The position numbers were made by a program, and so were the translations under genes. A stretch of 64,000 nt of DNA from Bacteroidales bacterium (GTDB taxonomy: Bacteria; Bacteroidota; Bacteroidia; Bacteroidales; Muribaculaceae): the NCBI GenBank assembly GCA_014800685.1, contig JAAVFQ010000016.1, forward strand, positions 1 through 64,000, in the 5' to 3' direction. Below are positions 39,918-50,716 of this stretch, piece by piece (position 1 is the stretch's first letter; each line of letters starts with the position of its first letter). Below the pieces are notes generated by a model. The model saw only the letters and a program-made list of their open reading frames with translations. It was not told where the DNA came from and ran no database searches.

Positions 39918-41126
39918 ATGAAACCAAAAATGATAATAGCCTGCGCAGCGCTCTCTCTGGCCGCGCCCATCTTTACCGCATGTTCGGATGACAAAAACGA
40001 CGCCCCCGCACTTTCCGCTGAAAAGGTATATAGCGGAAAGTCTCTTGATCTGGAATATTCCGGAGAGGAGATGGATGGAAAGTCGGTAAAAGTGACGCGC
40101 AACGGCGAGACTGCCACGCTCACCCTCTACTCCACTCTCGACCTGGCGGCCGTGCCGGGCGCGGGTATTATCAATTCCGTGCAGGGCCCCGGAGTGATAC
40201 CCGGCGAGCCGAATGCCATGCTTCAGGTGAATCTTGTAGCCTCAGGGGGCAAATACACCTTCTCCGGCACTCAGGAGGGCACCTATTGCTCTTATTCCTA
40301 TTCCGGCCGGCTGGATGACTCCTCCCTCTCTCTCGATATAGACAATGTGGTGCTGAAAGACAAGACACTCGCCGACACCGAATGGACTCCGCAGCCCTAC
40401 ATTCCCTCCACTCAGGGTCTCGGGGCGCCTCTGTCATCGCCACTTTCACTGACTTGGACAAGCTCGGAAGCCATAGATTTGGGCAACGGCATGGAGCTTG
40501 ACACCCAGCAAGTGGCTGATATGCTGGCTAACGTCCCTCTTATCTACGACAAGGCCACCGGAGAGAATGCCTCTTTGGCTCAGCTGATAGCCAGATATGT
40601 AAAGAGCATATCCTTCGGAGCTGACGGGAATGTCTCGGCCATTTATAATACTGTGGAGGGAGGCAATCGTCTCGACACCGAGACCACACCGGTGAATACG
40701 CTCCAATATGTGCTTCCCGGGTCCAATCGTCTTCTTCTCTTCGTGGACTTCCGCTCCATAATCACAGACATTCTCGATGAGACCCGCGCCCAGGTCTCCA
40801 CCTCTACACTTCTCTCCACGATAGAGAGTCTGCTCAACGTGGTTCAGCCTCAGCTCTCTCAGGGCTTCCCCTTCGCCTATTCCTCCGATGGCTCCAAGAT
40901 GACCCTCTCGCTCCCGCAGGAGGTGGCCACCCCGGCTGTCAAGCAGATAATCAGCTCACTGCTCAGCGATAAAGAGGTAGCGCAGGCGCTGCTGCAGAAA
41001 ATAGCTGACAATCCCGCAGCCGCCGAGTATCTTCCCGTAATTCAGAATGTCATAGCATCATTGCCAAAAGTGGTGGAAGCCACCGGCAGTATCACCCTTA
41101 CTCTGAATCTCGTCCGCGTGCAGTGA
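39918..41126 (+). CDS. Putative lipoprotein (DUF4925-like)
   Basis: MKPKMIIACAALSLAAPIFTACSDDKNDAP lipobox; KVYSGKSLDLEYSGEEMDGKSVKVTR. Confidence 0.75.
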   Translation: MKPKMIIACAALSLAAPIFTACSDDKNDAPALSAEKVYSGKSLDLEYSGEEMDGKSVKVTRNGETATLTLYSTLDLAAVPGAGIINSVQGPGVIPGEPNAMLQVNLVASGGKYTFSGTQEGTYCSYSYSGRLDDSSLSLDIDNVVLKDKTLADTEWTPQPYIPSTQGLGAPLSSPLSLTWTSSEAIDLGNGMELDTQQVADMLANVPLIYDKATGENASLAQLIARYVKSISFGADGNVSAIYNTVEGGNRLDTETTPVNTLQYVLPGSNRLLLFVDFRSIITDILDETRAQVSTSTLLSTIESLLNVVQPQLSQGFPFAYSSDGSKMTLSLPQEVATPAVKQIISSLLSDKEVAQALLQKIADNPAAAEYLPVIQNVIASLPKVVEATGSITLTLNLVRVQ

Positions 41127-41164
41127 GTCGGGGGCTCAATCCCGTAAGTGTAAAGATAAGAATA

Positions 41165-41213
41165 GAAAAAGGGTCCTTTTTGAATTATTATTCAAAAAAA
41201 GGGCTTTTTTTTA
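41165..41213 (+). terminator. Terminator hairpin
   Basis: AAAAAGGGTCCTTTTTGAAT tat TATTCAAAAAAAGGGCTTTTTTTT. Confidence 0.75.
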
Positions 41214-41244
41214 CTGACATATACGTTTTTTCACTTTATTTTAT

Positions 41245-41252
41245 TATCTTTG
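41245..41252 (+). promoter_or_regulatory. -7 element TATCTTTG upstream of U32 peptidase gene
   Basis: TATCTTTG 11 bp upstream of the ATG at 41263. Confidence 0.55.
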
Positions 41253-41262
41253 CGGAAGAATT

Positions 41263-42507
41263 ATGGAAAGAAAGGATTTTGAAATAATGGCCCCGGTGGG
41301 GTCGTTTGAATCCCTCTCCGCAGCCCTTAGAGCGGGCACCGATGCCATCTATTTCGGCATAGAGGGACTGAACATGCGTGCGCGCTCATCGGCCAACTTC
41401 ACGGCCGACGATATGGAGCGCATAGCGGCGCTGTGCAATCGCGTCGGCGTCAAAACCTATCTGACGGTAAATACAGTAATCTACGGTGAAGACCTCGCGC
41501 TCATGCGTCAAATCATAGACCGCGCGAAGAGTGCCGGAATATCCGCCATCATAGCCTCCGACATGGCCGCTATCCTCTATGCCGTAAGCATAGGAGTAGA
41601 GGTGCATATTTCCACGCAAGTCAATATCAGCAACGTGGAGGCGCTGAAGTTTTATGCTCAGTTTGCCGACGTCATGGTTCTTGCCCGCGAGCTCAATATG
41701 GAGCAGGTGAAAGCAATTCATGAGGCCATAGTGCGTGAAGACATCCGTGGGCCGCGCGGCGAGCTCGTCCGGCTGGAGATGTTCTGCCACGGCGCGCTCT
41801 GCATGGCCGTCAGCGGCAAATGCTACCTCTCGCTCCACGAGATGAACTCAAGCGCCAATCGAGGCTCCTGCGCACAGATATGCCGCCGGGCATATACGGT
41901 AACTGACCGTGAGACCGGCGAGAGCCTGGATATAGAGAACAAATATATCATGTCGCCAAAAGACCTCAAGACCATTCATTTCCTGAATAAAATGGTAGAT
42001 GCCGGTGTCAGAGTCTTCAAGATAGAGGGACGCGCCCGCGGTCCGGAATATGTGGCTGAGACGGTAGCTTGCTATTCTGAGGCGCTCAAGGCCATCTGTG
42101 ACGGCTCCTATTCGGAAGAGCTCATCAGAGGCTGGGACGAACGGCTTGAGAAGATTTTCAACCGTGGCTTCTGGAATGGATATTACATGGGGCAGCGACT
42201 GGGAGAATGGAGTGCGAACTATGGCTCCTCGGCCACCCGCACAAAGGCCTACATTGCACGCATACGCAGATATTTCCCCAAACTCGGGGTGGGCGAATTC
42301 CGCATGGAGAGCGGAGTGCTACGCCCCGGAGACGAAGTGATAATCACGGGGCCCACTACCGGAGCCCTCACCTTCCGGGCCGAGGAGTTACGCCTCGAAC
42401 GCGACCCGGTGCCTGAGGTGAAGAAAGGTCAGATTTTCTCCATGCCCGTGCCGGCGAAAGTCCGCCCCTCCGATCGCCTCTATCTCTGGGAAAAGAAGGA
42501 TAACTGA
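41263..42507 (+). CDS. Peptidase U32 family protein
   Basis: MAPVGSFESLSAALRAGTDAIYFGIEGLNMRA; FCHGALCMAVSGKCYLS; FKIEGRARGPEYVAETVACYSEA. Confidence 0.92.
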   Translation: MERKDFEIMAPVGSFESLSAALRAGTDAIYFGIEGLNMRARSSANFTADDMERIAALCNRVGVKTYLTVNTVIYGEDLALMRQIIDRAKSAGISAIIASDMAAILYAVSIGVEVHISTQVNISNVEALKFYAQFADVMVLARELNMEQVKAIHEAIVREDIRGPRGELVRLEMFCHGALCMAVSGKCYLSLHEMNSSANRGSCAQICRRAYTVTDRETGESLDIENKYIMSPKDLKTIHFLNKMVDAGVRVFKIEGRARGPEYVAETVACYSEALKAICDGSYSEELIRGWDERLEKIFNRGFWNGYYMGQRLGEWSANYGSSATRTKAYIARIRRYFPKLGVGEFRMESGVLRPGDEVIITGPTTGALTFRAEELRLERDPVPEVKKGQIFSMPVPAKVRPSDRLYLWEKKDN

Positions 42508-42516
42508 CTTTTCACC

Positions 42517-42576
42517 TAAGTAAGTATTGAAAATTAATTTATACTATATTATCGTTTAATTTTGAATACTTACTTA
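42517..42576. repeat. Dispersed AAGTAAGTA palindrome, copy D
   Basis: TAAGTAAGTATTGAAAATTAA ... TTTAATTTTGAATACTTACTTA, near-perfect 60-bp palindrome. Confidence 0.8.
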
Positions 42577-42611
42577 AAATCATTTAATCATCACCTAAAA
42601 TCATTTAAATT

Positions 42612-44051
42612 ATGAAACATCTTTTACTCCCCGCCTTAGGCCTGCTGATGACAGCCGCTTCGGCCGCGGCTGCCACTCCCTGGACGGCAGTTCAGGATAT
42701 TGCCGACTTCACCACCGATGCCCGCTATGCGATAGGCTATTCCAACCCCAAGGGCGTCTGGAAAGCCAATGGCGACGTGATGAGCTACAATTTAGCTCCT
42801 CAGGATCGTGGCTTCTATGCTATCTCCGACTGCGATATGACCGCGACCGCTCTCAACACAGTTCCCGCTGAGGCAGCCATCGTGCGCCTTGAGGAGGCCG
42901 GAAATGGTCTTTTCAATATCTATCTCACCAATGGCCCCAAGACCGGATATCTCGTGCCCCTCGACGGCAAAAACGGCATAACCGTTTCAGAGACACCCGT
43001 CCCGGTGAAAATCACGCTCGGCAAAGGGCCGGCCGATGATTCGCTCAAAGAGCCGCTCTTTACCACCTCGGTTCGCTATCAGACCGCAAGCGATGATGAC
43101 CGCAGCGATTTCTCCTGGGTCAACACCGCTGTGAACTACGAAATGACTCACGTGTTCTGGGTATGCATGCAGGCTGAGAGCGGCGGTCAGCTCTTCTTCT
43201 ACAAAGAAGATCCCACCGCGGCCCCCACTCAGACCTATAAAGCCACTCCCGAGGCCGGCGCTTACGATGAATATCCCGCAGTGACGCTGACTTTCGACGG
43301 CGTATCGTCTATCAAGATAGCGGAAGGGGCTAAGGCTACCCTCACGCTCGGTGGCTACACATTTGACTTCAGCCTCTCAGCTGAGGGTAATGCTCTCACA
43401 CTCACCCCTCAGGAGGCTATCACCGCCTATTCCGGAGCCTTCACGCCCTTTATCCTTGAGCTCCCCGAGGGTGCTGTCACTCTCGTCTATGGAGAGAATG
43501 AATATCCCAATGAGGCCATTACGATAAACTCCTATAGCGTCAATCCTCCCACATTCAGTCAGCTTGACATCGTGGATGCTCCCGAAGTCTACACTTCCGT
43601 CAGCGAGCTTAGCTCACTGGAATTCGCCTACACCGATCCCTATACACTCGATGCTGTGAATACCCGCAATCCTCTGACCATCACCGGCCAGAACTTCGGC
43701 GCTTACGGCACGCTCAATGTCACCGGCACCGAGGAGAAATCTTTCACCGCTACCGTGCAGTGGACCACTCCGGAGGAAGAGATAGTCAGCGACCTTTACG
43801 TCGTCACCATACCTGCCGAGGCCATCGTAGTCTCCAATGGCTATGGCTATATCTTCCGCAACGATGAGAACATCAACTTCGAGCTTACGCTTGACCTCTC
43901 TGCATCTGTAGATTCATTTGAGGCGGACAGCACAGTGACCGTCTTCAGCGCTACCGGCATCTGCCTGATGCGCAATGCCGCTCCGGAAGCACTTGAGACT
44001 CTCCCCGCCGGCCTATACATCGTCAACGGCAGGAAGCTCATCCGCAAATAA
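42612..44051 (+). CDS. Secreted protein with T9SS-type C-terminal tail
   Basis: Signal peptide; C-terminus VTVFSATGICLMRNAAPEALETLPAGLYIVNGRKLIRK. Confidence 0.75.
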   Translation: MKHLLLPALGLLMTAASAAAATPWTAVQDIADFTTDARYAIGYSNPKGVWKANGDVMSYNLAPQDRGFYAISDCDMTATALNTVPAEAAIVRLEEAGNGLFNIYLTNGPKTGYLVPLDGKNGITVSETPVPVKITLGKGPADDSLKEPLFTTSVRYQTASDDDRSDFSWVNTAVNYEMTHVFWVCMQAESGGQLFFYKEDPTAAPTQTYKATPEAGAYDEYPAVTLTFDGVSSIKIAEGAKATLTLGGYTFDFSLSAEGNALTLTPQEAITAYSGAFTPFILELPEGAVTLVYGENEYPNEAITINSYSVNPPTFSQLDIVDAPEVYTSVSELSSLEFAYTDPYTLDAVNTRNPLTITGQNFGAYGTLNVTGTEEKSFTATVQWTTPEEEIVSDLYVVTIPAEAIVVSNGYGYIFRNDENINFELTLDLSASVDSFEADSTVTVFSATGICLMRNAAPEALETLPAGLYIVNGRKLIRK

Positions 44052-44094
44052 CTGATTCGCTAATAGCAGCGCACTACTCCAATTATAATAACGA

Positions 44095-44131
44095 GAGGGT
44101 GTATCGGAATTTCGTATTCCGGTGCACCCTT
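44095..44131 (+). terminator. GAGGGTGTGTC-family terminator variant
   Basis: GAGGGTGTATCGGAAT ttcg TATTCCGGTGCACCCTT. Confidence 0.75.
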
Positions 44132-44375
44132 AATTATAGAGCATAGCAGGCCTGGGAGCATCAACCCTGCAAGAAACTGGCACTCTGCGACGCTCCGTTA
44201 TGTTTTTTTAAGTAAGATTTAGACCTTATATATTAGGAAAACGGCATATTAAGTATTAACTTTGCAATGCAAAAACAAAACATTCACGCATAATTAGAGC
44301 GTGTCTTGATTCCAACCGATTTTAAGAATAACAGCAATCAGTTAAATCCCGACACACTCCCAAAAGGAAAACATC

Positions 44376-45509
44376 ATGGCAAAGAAAAAAGTAGCAACCC
44401 GCGCCGCCGCAGACTCCACACGCGAGCAGAAACAGAAAGCCCTTGACGTGGCACTGGCTAATCTTGAGAAAGATTTCGGAGCCGGCACCGTCATCCGTCT
44501 CGGCGATGAAGCCGTAAAGGATATAGAAGCTATCTCCACCGGCTCCATTGGTCTTGACAACGCCCTCGGAGTAGGAGGTCTTCCCCGCGGCAGGGTCACA
44601 GAGATATTCGGTCCGGAGTCATCCGGTAAGACCACGCTGGCTATCCACGTGATAGCAGAAGCCCAGAAGCAGGGAGGCGTCTGCGCTATAATCGATGCCG
44701 AGCACGCCTTCGACAGATTTTATGCCCAGCAGCTGGGCGTTGACACCAATAACCTCTGGATAGCTCAGCCGGAGAGTGGCGAGCAGGCTCTCGACATCGC
44801 CGAGCAGCTTATCAACTCAGGGGCAATCGATGTGCTTGTAGTTGACTCCGTGGCCGCGCTGACCCCGAAAGCGGAGATAGACGGCGAGATGGGAGACAAG
44901 AATGTAGGCCTTCACGCACGCCTCATGTCGCAGGCGCTCCGCAAGCTCACCGGCACAATTTCCCGCACCCGCACATGCTGCATATTCATCAATCAGCTTA
45001 GAGAGAAAATCGGAGTGATGTTTGGCAATCCGGAGACAACGACGGGTGGCAACGCGCTGAAATTTTACGCCTCAGTGCGCATAGACATCCGCCCCTCGTC
45101 GGTAATTAAAGATGGGGAAAAGGTGATAGGCCGTCTCACGAAGTGCAAGGTGGTGAAGAATAAGGTGGCTCCCCCCTTTGCAAAGTGCGAGTTTGACATC
45201 ATGTTTGGCGAGGGCATCTCGCAGGCCGGAGAGATAGTGGACATGGGCACAGAGACGGGCATCCTCAAGAAGTCAGGCGCCTGGTTCTCATACGATGGCT
45301 CGAAATTAGGTCAGGGGCGCGACGCCGTGAAGCGGGTGATAGCCGAGAATCCCGATTTGGCCGAGGAGCTGAAGACGAAGATATTCGCACGTCTTCAGGA
45401 GATAAAGGCAGAGAAGGCGGGTGAGAAATTCAGTCCCTACGCGCCCCCTGCAGAGGAGGTAGTGGATGCCGATGAAGAAGTGGCCGAGCTGAACGACTTT
45501 GATGTCTGA
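44376..45509 (+). CDS. recA: Recombinase A
   Basis: [34 protein letters not shown]; complete RecA. Confidence 0.97.
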   Translation: MAKKKVATRAAADSTREQKQKALDVALANLEKDFGAGTVIRLGDEAVKDIEAISTGSIGLDNALGVGGLPRGRVTEIFGPESSGKTTLAIHVIAEAQKQGGVCAIIDAEHAFDRFYAQQLGVDTNNLWIAQPESGEQALDIAEQLINSGAIDVLVVDSVAALTPKAEIDGEMGDKNVGLHARLMSQALRKLTGTISRTRTCCIFINQLREKIGVMFGNPETTTGGNALKFYASVRIDIRPSSVIKDGEKVIGRLTKCKVVKNKVAPPFAKCEFDIMFGEGISQAGEIVDMGTETGILKKSGAWFSYDGSKLGQGRDAVKRVIAENPDLAEELKTKIFARLQEIKAEKAGEKFSPYAPPAEEVVDADEEVAELNDFDV

Positions 45510-45546
45510 GCAGCCCCTGAGGCCCCTTTAAAGGCAATATAGTATT

Positions 45547-45582
45547 AAAAACGCCGGCGGAAACATCTCCGTCGGCGTTTAG
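45547..45582. terminator. Terminator between recA and der
   Basis: AAAAACGCCGgcgGA...TCcGTCGGCGTTTA. Confidence 0.7.
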
Positions 45583-45623
45583 ATTTCTATAATTTAGTCC
45601 CCGACCTACGGGGGCTTGCCGTC

Positions 45624-46943
45624 TTAAGATTTGTCGCGCATGAAGATGGCGATGGGAGAGCCGTGGAAGTCCCACTTGGCCCGGATCTTGTTTTCAAGGA
45701 ATCGACGATAAGGCTCCTTGACCCACTGGGGCAGATTGCAGAAGAAGACGAATGTGGGGATAACGGCATCCTTCAGCATGGTGACATACTTAATCTTCAC
45801 GAATTTACCCTTATTGGAGGGAGGAGGGGTCTCGGCCACTACCTCCAGCATATAGCTATTGAGCTGCGAGGTGGGGATGATGCGTTTGCGATTTTCGAAG
45901 ACATGGGTGGCAGTCTCCAGAACCTTGTGAATGCGCTGCTTGGTGAGCGCTGAGGTAAAGATGATAGGGAAATCGGTGAAAGGCGCAAGTTTGTTTCTGA
46001 TGGCAGTCTCGAATCGTTTCTGCGCCTCGAGAGAGCGGTCTTCCACGAGGTCCCATTTATTGACACAAACCACAAGCCCCTTTCGGTTTCGCTGTATCAG
46101 GCCGAAGATATTTGCATCCTGGCCCTCAATGCCGCGGGTGGCGTCGATCATCAGAATGCAGACATCAGAGGCCTCTATGGCGCGAATGGAGCGAATCACG
46201 GAGTAATACTCGATGTCTTCATTGACCTTCTGCTTCTTTCTTATTCCGGCGGTGTCTACGAGGTAGAAGTCAAAGCCGAACTTATTGTAACGGTGATAGA
46301 TAGAGTCGCGGGTGGTGCCTGCGATGTCAGTGACGATGTGGCGTTCCTCGCCGATGAAGGCATTGATAAGGGAAGACTTACCGGCATTCGGACGTCCTAC
46401 GATGGCTATCTTGGCGATGTCATCCTCCGGCTTGTCGTCCTCTCTGGGTTCAGGCATATCGGCGATTATCTCATCAAGGAGTTCGCCGGTGCCGGAGCCA
46501 TTGGCTGAAGAGACTTCAAAGGGAGTGCCGAGGCCGAGGCTGTAAAATTCCGGGACGTTATATCTGGCATCGCCCACATCCTCCTTATTAGCCACCAGAA
46601 TCACGGGCTTTTTGCTTCTACGGAGGATAGCCGCCACATGGTCGTCAAGGTCAGTGATGCCATTAGAGGCGTCAACTACAAAAAGGATGACATCCGCCTC
46701 CTCGATGGCTATCTCCACCTGCTTATTGATTTCCTCCTCAAAGATGTCTTCGGAGTTGACTACCCATCCGCCGGTGTCGACGATGGAGAACTCCTGTCCG
46801 CACCAGTCCACTGTGCCATACTGGCGGTCGCGGGTGGTGCCTGCCGTGTCGTCCACGATGGCACGGCGAGTCTGCGTCAAACGGTTGAACAACGTGGATT
46901 TCCCTACGTTGGGCCGCCCTACTATTGCTACTAATCTGCTCAT
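45624..46943 (-). CDS. der: Ribosome biogenesis GTPase Der
   Basis: Two P-loops: [17 protein letters not shown] and [19 protein letters not shown]-like C-terminus. Confidence 0.96.
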   Translation of the reverse strand: MSRLVAIVGRPNVGKSTLFNRLTQTRRAIVDDTAGTTRDRQYGTVDWCGQEFSIVDTGGWVVNSEDIFEEEINKQVEIAIEEADVILFVVDASNGITDLDDHVAAILRRSKKPVILVANKEDVGDARYNVPEFYSLGLGTPFEVSSANGSGTGELLDEIIADMPEPREDDKPEDDIAKIAIVGRPNAGKSSLINAFIGEERHIVTDIAGTTRDSIYHRYNKFGFDFYLVDTAGIRKKQKVNEDIEYYSVIRSIRAIEASDVCILMIDATRGIEGQDANIFGLIQRNRKGLVVCVNKWDLVEDRSLEAQKRFETAIRNKLAPFTDFPIIFTSALTKQRIHKVLETATHVFENRKRIIPTSQLNSYMLEVVAETPPPSNKGKFVKIKYVTMLKDAVIPTFVFFCNLPQWVKEPYRRFLENKIRAKWDFHGSPIAIFMRDKS

Positions 46944-46971
46944 AAATAGTTCCTATTCCTAATAATGTAAA

Positions 46972-47005
46972 GACGGGCTCTCTCCGGGGAAAGAGCCGTC
47001 TTGCG
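46972..47005. terminator. Terminator between era and der
   Basis: AAGACGGGCTCTctccggggaAAGAGCCGTCTT. Confidence 0.75.
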
Positions 47006-47021
47006 TTTGGTTTCTGATTAA

Positions 47022-48086
47022 TTATTCGACGTATCCGAAAGCACGGAGTTTGTTCTCGCGGTTGCGCCAATCTTTTTCCACCTTGACGAAGAGTTCGAGA
47101 TATACTCTCTTGCCAAAGAATTTTTCGATGTCCTGACGAGCCTGTATGCCCACTTTCTTAATCTTCTCGCCACCCTTGCCGATGATGATGCCTTTCTGGG
47201 TGTCGCGCTCCACGTAGATGACAGCCATGATGTGGATAGCCTCATCTTTTTCGTCAAACTTCTCCACGATGACTTCCGCGCTGTAAGGAATCTCACGCTC
47301 GTAATTGAGAAGAAGTTTCTCGCGGATTATTTCAGTGACGAAGAAGCGTGCGGGCTTGTCGGTGAGGGCATCCTTGCCGAAGAAAGGTGGAGAGGGGGGC
47401 AGGAGTTCCACGATGCGGGCCTTGAGGTTATCCACATTGAAATGCTCCTTGGCGCTTGTGGGGAAGATCTCGGCATTCGGGAGACGCTTCTTCCATTCAT
47501 CGATGAGGCGGTTAAGCTCATCGTTACCTTTCAGCAAGTCCACTTTATTGATTACCAGCAGCACGGGGGCCTTCTCCTTGGCCACTCTGGCGAGGAAGTC
47601 AGCGTTTTTCTCAGGGTCTTCCACCACGTCGGTGACGTAGAGAAGGACGTCAGCATCGGTCAGTGCGCCCTCGGAGAATTCCAGCATCGACTCCTGCAGC
47701 TTATAAGCGGGCTTCAGCACTCCGGGAGTGTCTGAATAGACTATCTGATAGTCCGGGGTGTTGACGATGCCCATGATACGATGGCGGGTGGTCTGGGCCT
47801 TTGAGGTAATAATAGAAATGCGCTCGCCGACCAGATCATTCATCAGTGTGGATTTGCCCACGTTAGGGTTTCCGACGATGTTTACAAAGCCTGCTTTGTG
47901 TCCGGGCTTGACAGCCGGAGCGTCAGCTTTCTCATCATCTGAGTCTTCGGCCTTGTCAGCTATCTCTTCAGCCTTGGCCATAGCCTCCTCCCCTTCGCGA
48001 AGAGCCTTCATCTCACGTTTCAGTTCTGCGCCTTTGGGTTCGGCATCGTCAAATACTTCATCTATTGAATAATTTTCGTTTTTCAT
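47022..48086 (-). CDS. era: GTPase Era with N-terminal acidic extension
   Basis: [43 protein letters not shown] domain C-term. Confidence 0.95.
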   Translation of the reverse strand: MKNENYSIDEVFDDAEPKGAELKREMKALREGEEAMAKAEEIADKAEDSDDEKADAPAVKPGHKAGFVNIVGNPNVGKSTLMNDLVGERISIITSKAQTTRHRIMGIVNTPDYQIVYSDTPGVLKPAYKLQESMLEFSEGALTDADVLLYVTDVVEDPEKNADFLARVAKEKAPVLLVINKVDLLKGNDELNRLIDEWKKRLPNAEIFPTSAKEHFNVDNLKARIVELLPPSPPFFGKDALTDKPARFFVTEIIREKLLLNYEREIPYSAEVIVEKFDEKDEAIHIMAVIYVERDTQKGIIIGKGGEKIKKVGIQARQDIEKFFGKRVYLELFVKVEKDWRNRENKLRAFGYVE

Positions 48087-48177
48087 AATTTTGTTCTATT
48101 AGTTAATTATTGCCATCCGGCTTTCGTAAATATAAACGCAGAGCGGCTCCGGATAGTTCTGCCGAGGAGAAAAAGAA

Positions 48178-48212
48178 GAGCGCCCTGCGTAAAATCCGGT
48201 TCAGGGCGCTCC
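48178..48212 (-). terminator. Terminator after rubrerythrin
   Basis: AGAGCGCCCTG ... CAGGGCGCTC. Confidence 0.75.
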
Positions 48213-48241
48213 AAATATTTTAATAATCCGTTCTGATATTA

Positions 48242-48826
48242 TCAGAAGAGCTCACCAAGAGCCTCATAGTGCTGGTAGGGGTGCTTGCAAGCGGGACATA
48301 CTTCGGGAGGAGTGGTGCCTTCAAAGATGTAACCGCATACGAGACACTGCCATTTTATGGGCTTTTCGCGTTTCCATACGGTGCCCTTCTCTACCTGGTC
48401 GGCCAGTTCGAGGAAGCGACGGCGATGATGCTCTTCAATGGATGCGATAGCGCGGAACTGTTCGGCTATTTCGGGGAATCCCTCTTCATCGGCCACGTCG
48501 GCAGCTTTCTTGTAGAGGTCTACGCCCTCTGTCTCCTCCTCAGAGGCTGCGGTGCGCAGGTTGTTGAGCGTAGAGCCGAGTATACCGTTATCTATTGTAG
48601 TAGCTGGGGCTACTGCGCTCTCTTCAAGATATTTGAGGAAGATTTTAGCGTGATGAAGTTCATTGTCGGCAGTTTCATTGAAGATGTTTGAGATCTGATA
48701 ATACTGCTCTTTATTAGCCTGCTGAGCGTAGAAAGTATAGCGCGTGTAGGCTGTTGACTCGGCTACGTATGCGTTAGCGAGATTGATTTCAGTCTTTGTG
48801 CCTTTGATGCTCTTTGTTGTTGCCAT
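48242..48826 (-). CDS. Rubrerythrin
   Basis: AYVAESTAYTRYTFYAQQANKEQY, EEHHRRRFLELA, C-terminal rubredoxin WQCLVCGYIFEGTTPPEVCPACKHP. Confidence 0.95.
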   Translation of the reverse strand: MATTKSIKGTKTEINLANAYVAESTAYTRYTFYAQQANKEQYYQISNIFNETADNELHHAKIFLKYLEESAVAPATTIDNGILGSTLNNLRTAASEEETEGVDLYKKAADVADEEGFPEIAEQFRAIASIEEHHRRRFLELADQVEKGTVWKREKPIKWQCLVCGYIFEGTTPPEVCPACKHPYQHYEALGELF

Positions 48827-48965
48827 GTTTTAGTGTGTTTTTATAGTGATATGTGAATTTCTGTAATTAAAACATCGGCGCGCGACATAATGTTTACCAC
48901 TCTTCTATTTTTGTGGGTGATGCCTAAATTCAAACCGACACTAAGCGAATATTGAAAATTATTCT

Positions 48966-48973
48966 TAACTTTG
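48966..48973 (+). promoter_or_regulatory. -7 element TAACTTTG upstream of recO
   Basis: TAACTTTG 27 bp before ATG. Confidence 0.55.
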
Positions 48974-49000
48974 CTGCAAATTGAGGCATTATAGGAAAGA

Positions 49001-49735
49001 ATGATAGAGACTCTACACGGTCTTGTGCTCGAAAGAGTGCGCCATAACGACAAGTCAGACATCGTCTCGCTCTACACGCGCGAGCGCGGCAGGGTGCCCT
49101 TTGTGGTTCAGGGAGGCCAGAGCCGGGGGGCCAGAATGCGCCGGGCCATGCTCATGCCCCTCTCCGTAGTTGAGGTGACCATGCGCAGCCGTCCTTCGCA
49201 GGAATTGCAACGCTTTTCCTCGCTGAGCGTTGCCCGCCAGTTTCCCTCTATCTATGGCGACCCGGTAAAGAGTGCTGTGGCCATCTTTCTGAGGGAGTTT
49301 CTGAGCCGTCTGCTCAGGGAATATCCTGCCGATGATATGCTGTGGGAGTACATAGTGCGCTCACTGGCTGTGCTTGATGCGTCGGAGGGACATTCTACGG
49401 CTAATTTCCATATAATTTTCCTTGCTAATCTCACCGGCCCGCTCGGCATCAGACCCGATATAGAGCGCAGTCGGTCCGGTCTGCCCCCCTATTTTGATTT
49501 GCGGGCGGCGGCTTTCTGTCTTCACGCCCCTCTTCACCATGATGTCCTGCGGGGTGAAGAGGCTCGTATCGTGCATTTGCTGAGCCGCCTTGACTTTCGC
49601 AACGGAGGGCGGCTTCGCCTCAACCGCATGGCCAGACAGCGGCTTCTCGAAGGGCTTCTGCGCTTTTACTCATTGCATTTTTCCGGCCTTGACTCCATGC
49701 GTTCGCCTGAAATTCTTCAGTCGCTCTTCGACTGA
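49001..49735 (+). CDS. recO: DNA repair protein RecO
   Basis: GLVLERVRHNDKSDIVSLYTRERGRVPFVVQGG; RecO N-terminal OB domain. Confidence 0.88.
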   Translation: MIETLHGLVLERVRHNDKSDIVSLYTRERGRVPFVVQGGQSRGARMRRAMLMPLSVVEVTMRSRPSQELQRFSSLSVARQFPSIYGDPVKSAVAIFLREFLSRLLREYPADDMLWEYIVRSLAVLDASEGHSTANFHIIFLANLTGPLGIRPDIERSRSGLPPYFDLRAAAFCLHAPLHHDVLRGEEARIVHLLSRLDFRNGGRLRLNRMARQRLLEGLLRFYSLHFSGLDSMRSPEILQSLFD

Positions 49736-49750
49736 AAGCGTAGAGAAAGC

Positions 49751-49777
49751 CCCGGCTCGTTAGACAAGCCGGGGCGT
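49751..49777. terminator. Terminator between recO and OmpA-family gene
   Basis: GCCCCGGCT cgttagac AAGCCGGGGC. Confidence 0.8.
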
Positions 49778-49805
49778 AAATGTCAGTTAAGAAAACTCAA
49801 GGGGC

Positions 49806-50663
49806 TTATTTGCTTCCCTCGGGAGCCTGATCTATAAGGTCGAGGAACTGGTCGAGCTTCGGAGTGATGATAATCTCCGTGCGGCGGTTGCGTGCTTTTC
49901 CGGCCTCGGTGTCATTGTCAGTGAGAGGATTAAACTCACCGCGTCCTCCGGCGGTAAGGCGATTGGGGTTGATGCCGAATTTGTCCTGCAGCACCTGTAC
50001 GATTGATGATGCGCGGAGGGCCGAGAGGTCCCAGTTGTTGCGGATATTCGTTTTCTTGATGGGCACATTGTCGGTATTGCCCTCTACGAGCACTTCATAG
50101 TCATCGTAGTCCTTGAGAATCTTAGCAATCTTGCTGAGAGTGGCCATTGCCGCGTCGCTCACCTCATAGCTTCCCGACTTGAAGAGCATATTGTCGGCCA
50201 GCGAGATGTAGACAACACCCTTGAGCACCTTGATGTCAACATCCTTGAGCTCGGAAGTGGAGAGCGAGCGTGTGAGATTGTTGGTGAGCACCATATTGAG
50301 CGAGTCAGATTTTGACTTTGCCTCGACGAGATGCTTGATATAGGCGTTGGAGGCGTTTATCTCGTCAACGAGTTTTGCGATGTTGACGGAGCCCTGAGAG
50401 CTTGATTTGAGTGACTCGTCAAGAGATGCTTTCAGAGAGGCCATGCCACGTTTGAGCTCGTCATTGTTGGCATTTGCCTGCTGGAGGAGATATTTGAGCG
50501 ATTTTGACTCCGCGTTGCATTCAGTGAGTCCGTCGCGTGTGGTCTGATACTCAGCCTGGAGGGCTTTGTAGTCTTCCTGTAGTTTTACGTATTGCTTCTT
50601 GCTGGCGCAGCCGGTGAAAATAAGGGCTGCTGCGGCTACGTAGAGAAATGATTTGATTTTCAT
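49806..50663 (-). CDS. OmpA family lipoprotein
   Basis: MKIKSFLYVAAAALIFTGCASKK lipobox, coiled coil, OmpA domain NTDNVPIKKTNIRNNWDLSALRA...GRGEFNPLTDNDTEAGKARNRRTEIII. Confidence 0.92.
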   Translation of the reverse strand: MKIKSFLYVAAAALIFTGCASKKQYVKLQEDYKALQAEYQTTRDGLTECNAESKSLKYLLQQANANNDELKRGMASLKASLDESLKSSSQGSVNIAKLVDEINASNAYIKHLVEAKSKSDSLNMVLTNNLTRSLSTSELKDVDIKVLKGVVYISLADNMLFKSGSYEVSDAAMATLSKIAKILKDYDDYEVLVEGNTDNVPIKKTNIRNNWDLSALRASSIVQVLQDKFGINPNRLTAGGRGEFNPLTDNDTEAGKARNRRTEIIITPKLDQFLDLIDQAPEGSK

Positions 50664-50716
50664 AGGCCGGGTAATATGTAAGTTTAAAAGTAGGTCCTAA
50701 GTATCGTATACCTTAC

